From contig OW386291.2 in the NCBI GenBank assembly GCA_936432065.2, positions 20,003,821-20,067,820 of the forward strand: a stretch of DNA of 64,000 nt, written 5' to 3'. Made by a program: the position numbers and the translations under genes. The DNA is from Rutpela maculata (taxonomy: Eukaryota > Arthropoda > Insecta > Coleoptera > Cerambycidae). Positions 1 through 11,252 of the stretch are shown piece by piece. The notes beneath the pieces were generated by a model. That model saw only the letters and a list, made by a program, of their open reading frames with translations, made no database searches and was not told the origin of the DNA. Positions within the stretch are counted from its first letter, which is position 1; every line of letters begins with the position of its first letter.

Positions 1-620
1 GTGAAATCATGTCATCGTTACAAGGCTCATTTTTTTTGTGTGTACACATTTTATGTTTACAATCAATAAAATATGATCGCCAGAAAGTGTGGGCCGTCAG
101 GAGGCGCAGCCAGAAAGGTAATAATGATACAATACATCTGAGGCACGGTACGGAGTCAAGTTAGACGAAAGTGTTAAATTCCTGTATATTCAAGAGCCTA
201 TGGTACTTTTGTTGACTAAGAACTTTACGGGGAGGCTATTCTATTGTTGAAGGAGCTTATATTTACGTTTGAAAAAGGAGCCAGAACTTGTAACGATGAG
301 TTTAGAGTTCTGAGATGAAATATGCCAAAAAAAATCCAATTTTCTTCAAAAATCCAAAACATTTTCTTTCTGGCTAGCCTTACTGACGGGAGTTTCTTTC
401 TGAGAATTTTTTTCTGTGTTTAAAAACATTTAAATAAACATGCTCAACCTTAAAAAAGTTTGTGACGATGATGTTATATAACTCCGTTTTTTTACCTCTT
501 TGACCTTTCTGGTTGCGCCCCTGATGGCCCACACTTTCTGGCGATCTTATTTTATTCATTCTACACATAAAACGTGTACACACACAAAAAATTGGCTTTG
601 TAACGATGATATATTTTCAC
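1..620. repeat. Foldback hairpin with hAT-like inner termini
   Basis: The sequence at 1-122 returns as its reverse complement at about 497-620, with some mismatches, leaving a loop of about 370 bp. Inside each arm is a GGCGCAGCCAGAAAGG-type block (about 96-117 and 509-530), which resembles the ends of hAT-type MITEs. A motif TTGTAACGATGA recurs at both outer arms, near 289 and near 727. The arm begins at the window edge, so the element may extend further left. No coding capacity is visible. Family assignment is a guess. Confidence 0.7.
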
Positions 621-1439
621 TGATTTTTGTATCTTGAACCATGGCCAACTCGACGGGCTGACATATGCCAGAAGTCTATTTTGTCGTTATTTAAGTTCGA
701 TAGAATTAATCAGCGCATAGAAAATGCTTGTAACGATGAGTGTCCGAAAAAGCCACTTAGCTCCCGCACCACTTTAAGTGTTTAAATAATACCATAATTT
801 TTAAAAATTTTTAAATTAATATTTAATAACATAAAAAAATGTTTGTACTTCTTACGGCCGGTTTCAGAGCATCATAACGGCTTAGCGTTCGTCGCTCGGA
901 GCCCTTTTTTCAACATTAAATTAAAATTATTAATAACAAGGATAGAGTTCGGGGAGTCGGGACATTTTTATTGGAAATTTCTTCCTCTTTAAATTTCTTA
1001 AATATTAATAGGTTTCGAGTTATTTGCAGAAAACGAAACTCGTTATTTTTTCAATCTTAATTTGTTTATAACTTTTGCAATTGTTTATGTGTGGGTTTGA
1101 AACTTTTGCACATTTTTCTAGACGTCATTGCGAATCCAATGAGCCTTCACCCATAATTTTACGAGCTTTATCAAGAATTAACACGTGTTTGAACTTGTGA
1201 ACTGGACTATAATGTTTTGAGTGTTTTTGATAGCTTATGCTAAATAGTCCTGGCGGAAGCTGGAACCTTTGGAGTGACGCTGCCTTTGAAGTAAGTAGTA
1301 TCTACAGACATCAAAACACTTGAATATTACACTAAACTAACAGGTTTCTTCAGAAAAGACTATTTTTAAAACTATTTCAAATTTTGACGCGCTGAAGCAT
1401 TTTTAATGCCGGATTTGGGTACACTGCACCAAAATACGC
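621..1439. other. Non-coding intron sequence, no gene
   Basis: AT-rich sequence with no supportable gene. It holds one extra copy of the TTGTAACGATGA motif near 727. It presumably belongs to the downstream intron of Liprin-alpha. Confidence 0.5.
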
Positions 1440-1950
1440 AGAAAGAAAAGAAATTCCTTTCAAACAATGTTCATCAAAGTGCATTTTCCGAACTCAATTT
1501 TTCAATTTTGACTAAAAAAAACAGAATCAGTAACTTTGGAAACCCCTTTATATATATTGCACCAGTCTGTAAACTCATTAAAAAAATTGAAAATCCGCCG
1601 TGCTTATTGAATTTTCTTCGCGAAATTTTCCAATTTTCATAACAAATTCGTAATCAGCGACCCAAAAAATTCCCCGAATAAGAATTTCAAGCTATTTTGA
1701 TTTCCTACGATAATATTTTCATCGAAGCGGATTTGCCGAACAAAATTTTCCAATTTTCACAAAAAATTCAGAATCAGCAACCTCAAAAACCCATTGCACG
1801 ATTCTTTAAACTGTTATAAAAACACGGAAATGCCACCACATTGGATTTTCCTCGCGGAATTCCCCAGTTTCCACATCTAATTTGTAATCAACGACCCCAA
1901 AAAACCCCATAGAGTCTACTTTGAACTCTTTAGATAAATAACTGAGCATC
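1440..1950. repeat. Degenerate tandem repeat, unit about 115-145 bp
   Basis: Three to four diverged units each contain AAATTTTCCAATTTTCA, then ATTCGTAATCAGCGACC, then a run of A and C with AACCCC. Units start near 1480, 1620, 1735 and 1850. The short open frame at 1406-1642 lies in the repeat and is not credible as a gene. Confidence 0.6.
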
Positions 1951-2889
1951 TAGAAATATCTGAGGATACTTGTAGGGAAAGAATACGCTTTTCCATGCGT
2001 TCCATAAGTATTTACACAAGATGGGAAAACCATATCAAAATTCCCCACAGAGGTATCGATAGAGAATTATATGACGATATTTAAAAAAAAAACTTGAATT
2101 TATCTTAAAAACTGCGTCCGAAATGTTGATTTGAACGAAAAACAAGTATTTTGCCCCACTGTGAGTCGTGTCAGTGATTGTAGTAGCTCCTGACCGGAGT
2201 CTTCAACAGCTTCCCGGCCAACCGAGCGTACAAGGAGTACAGAAGATCGCACTATTAAGAACGGATTCGGCGCTTATTTTTAGGAAAATCTTAGAGAAGA
2301 AGTCTGTGTCGGGGTTTGGACTCAGCTGTTATAGGCCGGGAGCCCGTGTATAAAATGACTGACTATCCGGCGAACTTTGAAAATATGTAAAATGGATTGT
2401 TCTTATATAAGTTAGCAAGGAATGGACCATCAGCTGGTTGGGTAGCGGTGGGGGTGGCTGTCAAGGGTTGAAAACACGTAAAAAAAATTGAGAAAAAAAA
2501 CTATCCGACGAACGCTGAAACTTATATAAGGGAAAGATTATGTTATATAATGAAAGTAGAACATAGTCAGCTGGACGGGGGGCGGTGGATTTATCGTCAG
2601 CTGATCGATCAAACAGGTCCAAAAACATGAAAAATTTAAATTATTCGGCGAACTTTAAAATTTGGGTATAAGATAATATTTATACTGAGATTCACGAAAA
2701 ACATAGTCAGCTGCAAGTATGTGGGTGGAAAAGTCGTCAGCTGGTACAGAACAGTGCTGAGTATTGATCGCCTGCGAGGCAGCGCGCATCACCTTTCTTG
2801 CATCAGTTGACGACTTTTCCACCCACATACTTGCAGCTGACTGTGTTTATCGTTAATCTTAAATTGATGATCTCAGAAAATTTATTAAT

Positions 2890-3631
2890 TTAGTGAAAAT
2901 AAAAATAAATGTATTCGGTTTCCGATAACAGATCTTCCTCATTCTCATTTTCATCCAACTCAGCACTCTCTTGATGCTCAGTGCGTGAAAGATCATTTTT
3001 CTCTTTGACACTCGCATCTAAAAAAAATACTTATTTATAAAAAATTGATTAAGATTATAATAGGATGAAAAGTGAAAAGCACAAATGATATAATACCTTC
3101 AGTATTTTCAGCATCTCGGATAATCATTTCCACCTATGGAGGTAATCGATCTCCATCTAACCACTTGCAAGTTAAATTTGTTTTCCTCAACCAAGGGATC
3201 TAATGTACATGGCACTTGTTTGTGTGCGTTGTTCCAAATCGTATACATACATACACAGTTCTTAAAACGTGCTGTACAAGTTCCGATTTCGACGGAGGCG
3301 AGAGAAATGCATTGAAATTTTTGTCTGGTAACCGAAATTCGTTATCATTTTCGCTAAATTTATACACTTTGGTGAAGGTAGCTACACGAGCATCATTGTT
3401 TTTTATAGCTTTAAACCTATGCATCATGCAAACAAACTTCTCTATTATGTTAACGACATTATTTAGGTTCTCCTCTGGTAAATTATTCAAACTTTTAAAT
3501 GCTTCAATAAACTCTTGATCTTTTCTTAATATAGTAAAAGGCTCTTTTTCCTTTCTTGAAAAATGCGGGATTATAATCACATCCCGCGAAACCGTGGAAA
3601 ACGGGCATTGCGTTACACAAGTCGTCGCCAA
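2890..3631 (-). pseudogene. Uncharacterised transposon gene, left-arm copy (broken)
   Basis: Read on the minus strand, the first exon (3631 to 3097) gives about 143 residues before a stop at 3200-3202 and stays in the same frame beyond it. Visible motifs are DARVATFTKVYKFSENDNEF, then LPDKNF, then PPSKSELVQHVLRTVYV, then WLDGDRLPP, an in-frame TAG, and VEMIIRDAENTE. A 79-bp GT-AG intron (3018-3096) follows, then a second exon with an acidic tail rich in E, D and N. The normal stop seen in the right-arm copy is mutated here, and reading runs on to a stop at 2890-2892. The block PPSxxxLxxHxxR plus an acidic C-terminus recalls uncharacterised proteins scattered through arthropod and cnidarian genomes. 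I do not know its function. The centre of the element supplies N-terminal residues absent from the other arm. Confidence 0.6.
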
Positions 3632-4018
3632 GTGCTGAATACAAATTGTTTAGATATAAAAATCGTTCTATTTCCTACGTTTCTTTATTTCCATTTTTAT
3701 CCACATTTTCAGATTATTATGTACATATTTCATGTTTCCCAGCATGATGACAGGAATATCAGTATCTGAACTTATGACCACACTGGTGTTCTCATTTATA
3801 CGTGAAAAATCATTTTAGTGTCCATCTCCTTGTGTCTAGAACACGATAAGCTTTCCACGGTTTCTTGAGTGACACTAGATTGGATATCGTCGTTTCGAAC
3901 TCAATAACTATAGCAGTTTTCAGCATTAGGTAATAAAACCCTATATTACCTAAGAACGGTGCCATTTCATCACTTGCCCAATACATTGAAAGAAACTTGA
4001 GTAGAGCTTCTAAAAGAA

Positions 4019-4629
4019 GTTATTGAAGCATTTAAAAGTTTGAATAATTTACCAGAGGAGAACCTAAATAATGTCGTTAACGTAACAGAGAAGTTTGTTT
4101 GCACGATGTATGGGTTTAAAGCTATAAAAAACGTCAATGATGCTCGTGTAGCTACCTTCACTAAGGTGTATAAATTTAGCGAAAATGATAACGAATTTCG
4201 GTTACCAGACAAAAATTTTGATGCATCTCTCTCGCTTCCGTCGAAATCGGAACTTGTACAGCACGTTTTAAGAACTGTGTATGTATACGATCTGGAACAA
4301 CGCACACAAACAAGTGCCTACATTAGATTATCTACATTATATTCCTTGGTTGAGGAAAACAAATTTAACTTCCAAGTGGTTTGATGGAGATCGATTACCT
4401 CCATAAGTGGAAATGATTATCCGAGATGCCGAAAATACTGAAGGTATTATATCATTTGTGCCTTTCACTTTTCATCCTATTATAATCTTAATCAATTTTG
4501 TATAAATAAGTATTTTTTTTAGATGCGAGTGACAAAGAGAAAAGTAATCTTTTACCCACTGAGCATCAAGAGAGTGCTGAGTTGGATGAAAATGAGAATG
4601 AGGAAGATCTGTTATCGGAAGCAGAATAA
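4019..4629 (+). pseudogene. Uncharacterised transposon gene, right-arm copy (broken)
   Basis: This is the mirror copy of the gene in the left arm. Exon 1 (about 4019-4443) reads EAFKSLNNLPEENLNNVVNV, then a KVYKFSENDNEFRLPDKNF block, then PSKSELVQHVLRTVYV. A frameshift between about 4320 and 4377 leads into IPWLRKTNLTSKWFDGDRLP, an in-frame TAA at 4404-4406, and VEMIIRDAENTE. The intron 4444-4522 is 79 bp with GT-AG ends. Exon 2 (4523-4629) ends in an acidic tail, ENENEEDLLSEAE, followed by TAA. The stop after DGDRLPP sits at the same codon as TAG in the left copy. This suggests that the gene was already dead before the inverted duplication. Confidence 0.6.
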
Positions 4630-5417
4630 ATTTATTTTTATTTTCACTAAACTAAATAAATTTTCTGAGCAGATCGTTCTGTATAATTTTGAAATGTACG
4701 AATGTATTAATTTGTATTCTCATAAAATAATGTATATTAATAATAATTTGATTATTTAATCAAATTAAAAAAAGAAACTCGGGAATACCGCACGCACGTT
4801 TTCTAACATTAAGTTATCAATATCGATATTACTAATTAAATCTTTTAACGAACTTTGAAATTCGGGTATATGATAATATTCATACTAAGATTAACGATAA
4901 ACACAGTCAGCTGCAAGTATGTGGGTGGAAAAGTCAGCTGGTGCAAGAAAGGTGATGCGCGCTGCCTCGCGGGCGATCAACACTCAGCACTGTTCTGTAC
5001 CAGCTGACGACTTGTCCACCCACATACTTGCAGCTGACTATGTTTTTCGTGAATTTCAGTATAAATATTATCTTATACCCAAATTTTAAAGTTCGCCGAA
5101 TATTTAAATTTTTCATGTTTTTGGACCTGTTTGATCGATCAGCTGACGGTAAATCCACCGCCCCCCCGTCCAGCTGACTATGTTCTACTTTCATTATATA
5201 ACATAATCTTCCCCTCATTATAAGTTTCAGCGTTCGCCGGATAGTTTTTTTTTCTCAATTTTTTTACGTGTTTTCAACCCTTTGACAGCCACCCCCACCG
5301 CTACCCAACCAGCTGACGGTCCATTCCTTGCTAACTTATATAAGAACAATCCATTTTACATATTTTCAAAGTTCGCTGGATAGTCAGTCATTTTATACAC
5401 GGGCTCCCCGCCTATTA

Positions 5418-5967
5418 GAGGAGACACCACCAACGTCATCTAAAGAGCCCAAAACCTGGAATGGGCTCCAACAGAGCTGCACTACTTGGTGTAGTAATGG
5501 CAAGAGATTAGTTATGGTGAACAAATAAACAGAAAATTTAAGCATAATAAAAAAAATCCAAGTTTTTAAGTAAAAATATGCGAATTTCTTGGTTTTTTTA
5601 ACTTTACATTATTTCCAACGCAACGTTGTAGTAATTTTCTAATTGAATTAATTACTATAATTGTATATGTCTTATCATCGTTCTTAAATTATATATAAAT
5701 AATAAATAGTATATTCTTAACTAATATTTTAAGCAAGGCTACACATTCATTGCCCGACTGTATTTTTGGATTAAAAAATGTCTTTTTTATTTTCAGTCTT
5801 AAAGAAGATTTAGAAATGAACCGAGATGTTTGTTGACTTGAGAGGTACAAACTCGGAAAGGCAATGAGCCATTTCATCATTACCACAAAGTAGAGTGATA
5901 GGCAGGACAGAGTAATATAAATAAGTTATTAAGAATCTCCGGATCCTCCGCCATTTCTTAGAAAACG
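5418..5967. other. Non-coding intron sequence, no gene
   Basis: AT-rich with no supportable gene. The first 110 bases are of normal base composition and, with 2168-2328, form the site into which the 3.1-kb foldback element inserted. The open frame does not continue across the junction. Confidence 0.45.
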
Positions 5968-7467
5968 ACGCACTATAGTCAATTTGCCAATATTAGGAGG
6001 AAAGTATTACAAAAATAAAATTTATCCAAAAATTAAAATTAATATATATGTCGATACCTGAATAACCGGACCATCAGAAACCAAAAAAATATTTTGTTTA
6101 TGCCGCACGTGTTCAAGGTGGTGACGTTAAATGGTAATTGGGTGGTTCCGCGGCAAATAATTTACCGCTAATATTTGCCTAAGCAAGTTGTTTATTGTAT
6201 CCAATATTATAATACTGTTGTCGTGTGCTGTTAATACATGCCTTTAACTATCGAAAAAATGTCACGAGGTATGTGTCCTCTTGGGCAAAACCATATTACC
6301 GATTTCTTTCGCGGAAGCCTGGATTTGCGCACTTTTATTTGAGTTTTAAAAAAAGTTTCACAAAGTTTCACCGAAATTTCTATTGTATATCGAAGGTCTC
6401 TGTGGAACATATACTGAAAGTTTACTTTCTTGTACTTTTATTAGAAGATATTTAATTTTACTGCAGATGTTGTAATTTTACTTAAACGCTGGCGGTCTTG
6501 TAAATTTAATGTGGCTTCATTTAAAAAGAAACATTCTGGTTGATTAAATGGAGAATTAAAATATGAAACTAATAAAGAAAATGCATGTGAGCCTTCTAGG
6601 TCGAAAGTAGGTCAACCGTCAGAGTTTTAGTAGTAGTGGACAAAAGTCGAAAAGATGAAAAGTGCAACCATTAATGGAACATACTCCAAAAGAGTTAAGC
6701 TTAGCAACTCAAGGCGCATATCACGCAAGTGGTAAACGTAATGTGGCTTTCATAATAAAAAACTTGGAAGGAGCTCTCCGCGTACAGTATTCCGGGAGTA
6801 AATTTTGAAAAAGTTCCGAAATATAAGTTTGCATACAGCAATAAAAGAGGTAAAGAAAAAGACTTTTTTTTTTCTTGAAATCGTCGAAAAAAGTTGTCAC
6901 TATAAAGTATCAGCATATAGGTGATTAATTGCAGAGGCATATTAAATAAAAATATACAAGGTGTTTGGTTTGAAAAAGTTGAATTATGACAGTTTAAATA
7001 TGTAAAAATTTAAATCATCGTGGAGAACACCCTGTAGAATTGTTTTCAACTCTGAGAGTCCTGTAAATTAGTACATGGCCTCGACTAACATTCAAAATGA
7101 AATGACGCTCAAATTTACGAAAATGCGTCTTTTGCAGATTTTACTATTGGGTATTCCATTTAAAAAATTCTGACATTAGCTTGCTACCACTCTGTAAAAC
7201 ACCCTGTTGAAACTAATTTTTGAATATTACATTCTTCATCTCCCATAATATTTATCTGAGACATTTTTTCTAATTTCAAACGGTTGAGGAGATATTGACT
7301 GTCCCCATGCTACTGACTCACCCAGTATATATTTATGTATGTATTTTTTATGCACCGTATCATAAATTTAACATATTTAAACAAAAATATACTTCTAAAC
7401 AAAAATATAGTTAGAAATGAAGTGTTAATAATATTTTCCTCCTACATATGGCAAATTGACCACTATT
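5968..7467. mobile_element. Inverted-repeat element about 1.5 kb, no transposase
   Basis: Near 5968-6006 the motif GTCAATTTGCCAATATTAGG is followed by AGGAAAGTATTA. Its inverse lies at 7429-7467, about 38 bp with a few mismatches. The interior is AT-rich, with no open frame that I recognise. ACAAGGTGTTTGG and AACACCCTGTAG at 6957-7036 look like the ends of a tiny nested element. Target-site duplication was not resolved. Confidence 0.5.
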
Positions 7468-8880
7468 CATTCTTTTGATACTACTAGGAATCTATAACTG
7501 CAGACACTTTCGTCGGAGAATTTGTTAAAACATAACTCATACCTCTCAGACTATAGATTCCAAAATTATATGCCCTAATCAAGAGAATCTAACGTAACAA
7601 CTTCCGCTTTCATTTGTCGATTATTCAGATAATTTTTTACGGATAGATACGAAAAACGAAAAATTTTATCTTATCTGTGTCACATTGAAGTACTATTAAA
7701 AATCTACAATCTGAGCTATCGCATACATTTCTTGGTTTTTATGGCAGGATTTCACAAGGATATGAAGTTTTAGCAACAATTACATTTTCCAGCATTTTTG
7801 ATAAACATTTTGATTTTAAATTTTCAGTGGTAATTGTAATCCGTAAGAGCTAAATATTTCCTGAGATTCTTTGAAATTTATCCATTATTTTCGAAAAAAC
7901 AATAATTTGTTCAAAAATATCTAACTTTGTACAATTTCATTTTTTTAAATAATAATAACAATTAGCCTTTTTCCTCCAGGTACATCATCTTCCGTTAATT
8001 TCATTTTAAAAAAGTACGTTTAACGTTGCTATCAATAGGAAAACCAAAACAGGTACCCCCACTAGTGCTGCCTCTAGTGGATCTTTTTTAAATCTTCCGA
8101 GGAAATAAGCTAATTGAAATGAATTCCAGTTTATGTAATTTATTACACAACTCATAACAAACCATTTCTTTTTTTGCGTCGATTTCAATAGGACTTGATC
8201 TCGAGATATTTAAAAAACCAATGGAAACAGTCTAAAAAATCAGATTGTTCAAATAAACAATACGCGGACCTCGCCGAAACTGCAAAACTGAACCGTGAAC
8301 TTAAGTTGGCCCTTTGAATACGTTAACACAAAAAAAACTGCCCTGACCAGACAATTCACATTTCGGAATTTTTAGTCCTAATTTGACTCCACTATTACTG
8401 AACTTTTGCACTACATACTACCAATTGGTATTTTCAATTGAAAATGTGGATTACTACTGCTCTATTGACACTAAAGACTTATTATAATTAATTCTCAGGC
8501 TACTAATTTCCATTTAGGTACATTACAAGCTATTCATCATCTCAATTTGGTTTTTGTGACACGATACTCAGTTGGAAATTTAATGTAGGTCATCCGAACT
8601 GTGTTAGAGATTGTAGTTTATTATGATTAAGAACGTTCCTAGGCGATTCTCTGTACTAAAATCGCACAAAACATCCTATCACTACATCGTGTTCAACCCT
8701 ATTTTGTAATAACGGCACAATGAAATCCATTCGACATACACGGCATATTACATTATACCATATTCTTAATGTCGAATATTTGTTTAAAATAATTTCGTAC
8801 ACAAGTTCGTTATTTACGACGCAATTAAGACATTTTTAAACTATAAGAACAAGAACGGAACATTTCGTTATATTAGGTTA
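7468..8880. other. Non-coding intron sequence, no gene
   Basis: AT-rich, no gene, no clear long repeat. A 60-residue hydrophobic frame at 8006-8188 on the minus strand has no family resemblance and is ignored. Confidence 0.45.
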
Positions 8881-8984
8881 TTGAGGTGCCTAGTTTCAAA
8901 AATCTCATTCTCCAATTTTTATAAAAATTGAGCTATTTGTGCCATCTCCTAGAAAAAGCTGAAATCTACACAGCGGTGTCATAA

Positions 8985-9141
8985 AATTCAATTCAATTCA
9001 ATTCAATTAAATTTATTCAGTTTCAAACAAATTACAGTTACAATTTATAAACAAATAATAACAGCCCATCTAATCTGTGAGGCCTGTATTTGAGATGTAC
9101 AATGTACATTATATTTTGTATACAAATATTTAATATGTAAT

Positions 9142-9177
<36 letters not shown>

Positions 9178-10735
9178 TATAAGTTCTTAACGTAATTCTA
9201 TTCTATTCTATTCTATTCTATTCTTAATAATTTTGTTATTGAGGAGGAGAAGAAAAACATGTATTGGGTGTAATGTTCATTAGTTAAATTACTTTCAAAT
9301 GTATGATAGGTAAAGTTTTCTTAAATTTAGAATTTTTTAAAATGTTTTTTAAATTAACTGGTAGGAGATTGAATAGTTTGGGGCCAAGGAAATTTATATA
9401 TCGCTGGGTGTGAGACTTATGCATTGCAGGAATTCTTATGTTTTGGTTGGAGACTGCTCTGGTGTTGTATGGTATATCCATTTGGATATCTATTTGACAT
9501 GCATTTACCATCCATTGAATGGTTTGAAAAGTGTAGAGTAATCTTATATTAAATAAACCCGTTTCTGTGTATAAGAGTTCTGTTGAGTACCTTTGATTTT
9601 TTTTAAATATAATTTTTATAATTGTATTTTGTATGACCTGTAGATTTTTTAAGGCATTTTTGTATAAACCACCCCAAACTGTTATGCAATATCTTAACAT
9701 TGACTCAACCAGGGCATTGTATATAATTACTTACTTACTCTTTTATTTAGTATGTCTCTTAACTGATAAAATTTATACATTAATTTTCTAAGACTTTTTG
9801 CGAGATACATTGCGTGTATATTCCATCTTAAGTGTTGATCAACCATTAACCCTAAATATTTGATTTCTGTAACTTGTGACTTTATCGCAAGTACAGTTTA
9901 AGGTATTTTTACAGGACAATTCGTGGGCAACAATTTGGTTGGTTTCTGGTTGATCGTCAGATAATATGGAAAATGTTAGAAATTTAGTTTTTTGTACATT
10001 TAAACTTAGAAGATTATTATCTAACCAATTTTTTTATGATTTTCAAACCATTTTCAGCTTTATTATATACTTTTTCCCAGGTATTGTCTCTAAATATTAA
10101 GACTATGTCGTCGGCGTAAGATATTATCTGGCCATTTATGGTATTTCTTAGCATACTGTTTATATATAACAGGAATAAGATCGGACCAATTACCGTCCCC
10201 TGTGGGACGCCTGTGGTTATTTCTATAGGTTCACTTTGGACATTATCGATTTTAACTGTTTGCGTTCTTTTTGTCAGATAATCTCTAAATAATCTTTGTT
10301 CACTTCCTCTAATCCCCATGATGTCTAATTTTTCTAATAGGATATCATGGTTGACGGTATCAAAGGCTTTAGCCAAGTCTAAAAATATAGTTAAGCATTT
10401 TTTGTTACCGTCGAAACCATCTATGATTATCTTGACAAGTTCATTCGTTGCGTGTTCTGTACTAAGATTCTTTCTAAAACCATATTGATGCTCGTCTAGA
10501 ATTTTAAACTTTTCTAAATAGTCAATTAATCTTTGTTTCAAACAATATTCAAAAATTTTTGCTGTATTATTGATTAGCGATATTGGCCTGTAATTAGTAG
10601 TTTTTTTATTGTCACCAGCTTTGAAAATCGGCGTAACAATTGAGGTTTTCCAGGCCACAGGTAACTTGCTTTTTGAAAAAACTAAGTTTATTATATAGCT
10701 AAGAGGACTTTTTAACTTTTTATATATTTATTTGT
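8985..10735 (-). mobile_element. 5'-truncated non-LTR retrotransposon (CR1/Jockey group)
   Basis: A minus-strand LINE keeps only the reverse transcriptase and C-terminal part of ORF2. Its 3' end carries a short tandem tail of AATTC units (8985-9009 on the plus strand) just beyond an AATAAA-like signal. Such microsatellite tails are typical of CR1/L2-type LINEs, while poly(A) is usual for Jockey and R1. The 3' UTR holds ATA and TTCTA microsatellites at 9140-9225. The 5' break is near 10735, so endonuclease and ORF1 are absent. Confidence 0.75.
9284..10735 (-). pseudogene. LINE ORF2 reverse transcriptase, frameshifted
   Basis: The minus-strand frame from about 10735 to 10017 encodes RT fingers and palm: WKTSIVTPIFKAGDNKKTTN, NYRPISL, a QYGFRKNLSTEHA block, FLDLAKAFDTVNH, TTGVPQGTVIGPILFLLYIN and the catalytic ISYADDIVLI. 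A stop at 10017 and frameshifts in 9700-10017 break the thumb, although KYLGLMVDQHLRWN-like residues are still visible in two frames. The C-terminal block (9284-9700) reads MLRYCITVWGG, then an SHTQRYINFLGPKLFNLLP tail typical of this LINE group. The protein would copy its own RNA at nicked genomic DNA. This copy is inactive because the endonuclease is lost and the frames are broken. Confidence 0.8.
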
Positions 10736-11252
10736 AATTTTAAGGATTTTTAAACCATAATTGGGCCGTCCTGTATTACTTTTTCAAGCGACATCCTAAA
10801 ATGTAATGTTAGTGCCTGCATCAAAATGCACATTCTCCAAATCAAACCGTTGCAAAACTCGCATTTTCCAAATGTACACAGCAAAACTCACATTCTCTAA
10901 TTAAAAATCTGAATTTTCTTGGATTTGAATAGTTTGAAGTAATTTTGGAACTGTCGTGAGCAAAAAAAATAGGACAACTATTTTTTTCTAATGTAAATCT
11001 GTCTCTATTTGAATATGTAATGACAATAACTGACATTGTCACAAAAATTAAAGTTAGAGAACCAGCAAAAATACGTTATAAGACTTGTCCCATTTTTTTT
11101 TTGCGCACGACAGTAATCAAAATCTAATTTTGTTCTTGAATTTTTATGTTAGTTCTAAAATTAACAACTTATGAAAATAATCTAGAAGTCTTTCACTATT
11201 TCCCAAAAATAGGTTACACTGGAGAATGTAAGATTTGAAACTAGGCGCCTCA

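Larger units (their letters stand above)
2332..5414. mobile_element. 3.1-kb foldback element with inverted gene copies
   Basis: The element begins TAGGCCGGGAGCCCGTG and ends with the inverse, and is flanked by TTA at 2329-2331 and 5415-5417. A TTA target-site duplication is typical of the PIF/Harbinger superfamily. The left arm (2332 to about 3512) is repeated inverted as the right arm (about 4019-5414). The outer 540 bp of each arm carry many CAGCTG sites. A nested hairpin in each arm (2704-2842, 4903-5040) carries ATGTGGGTGGAAAAGTC and its inverse. The inner part of each arm carries one copy of a decayed gene, pointing outward from a unique centre of about 500 bp. The right arm has roughly 200 bp (4640-4870) that the left arm lacks. 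Superfamily assignment is inference from the TTA only. Confidence 0.75.
8881..11252. mobile_element. Short TIR element carrying a LINE insertion
   Basis: Terminal inverted repeats of about 35 bp begin TGAGGTGCCTAGTTTCAAA at 8883 and end with the inverse of TGAGGCGCCTAGTTTCAAA near 11250. Both continue to a CATTCTCCA block. Without the LINE at 8985-10735 the element would be about 620 bp. CACATTCTCCAA-like motifs recur near 10830-10900. Superfamily unknown; no clear target-site duplication. Confidence 0.55.

Noticed and set aside
3216..4305. Open frames opposite the foldback gene copies (3216-3518 plus, 3970-4305 minus)
   Set aside because: They are antisense shadows of the duplicated gene and mirror each other because the arms are inverted copies.
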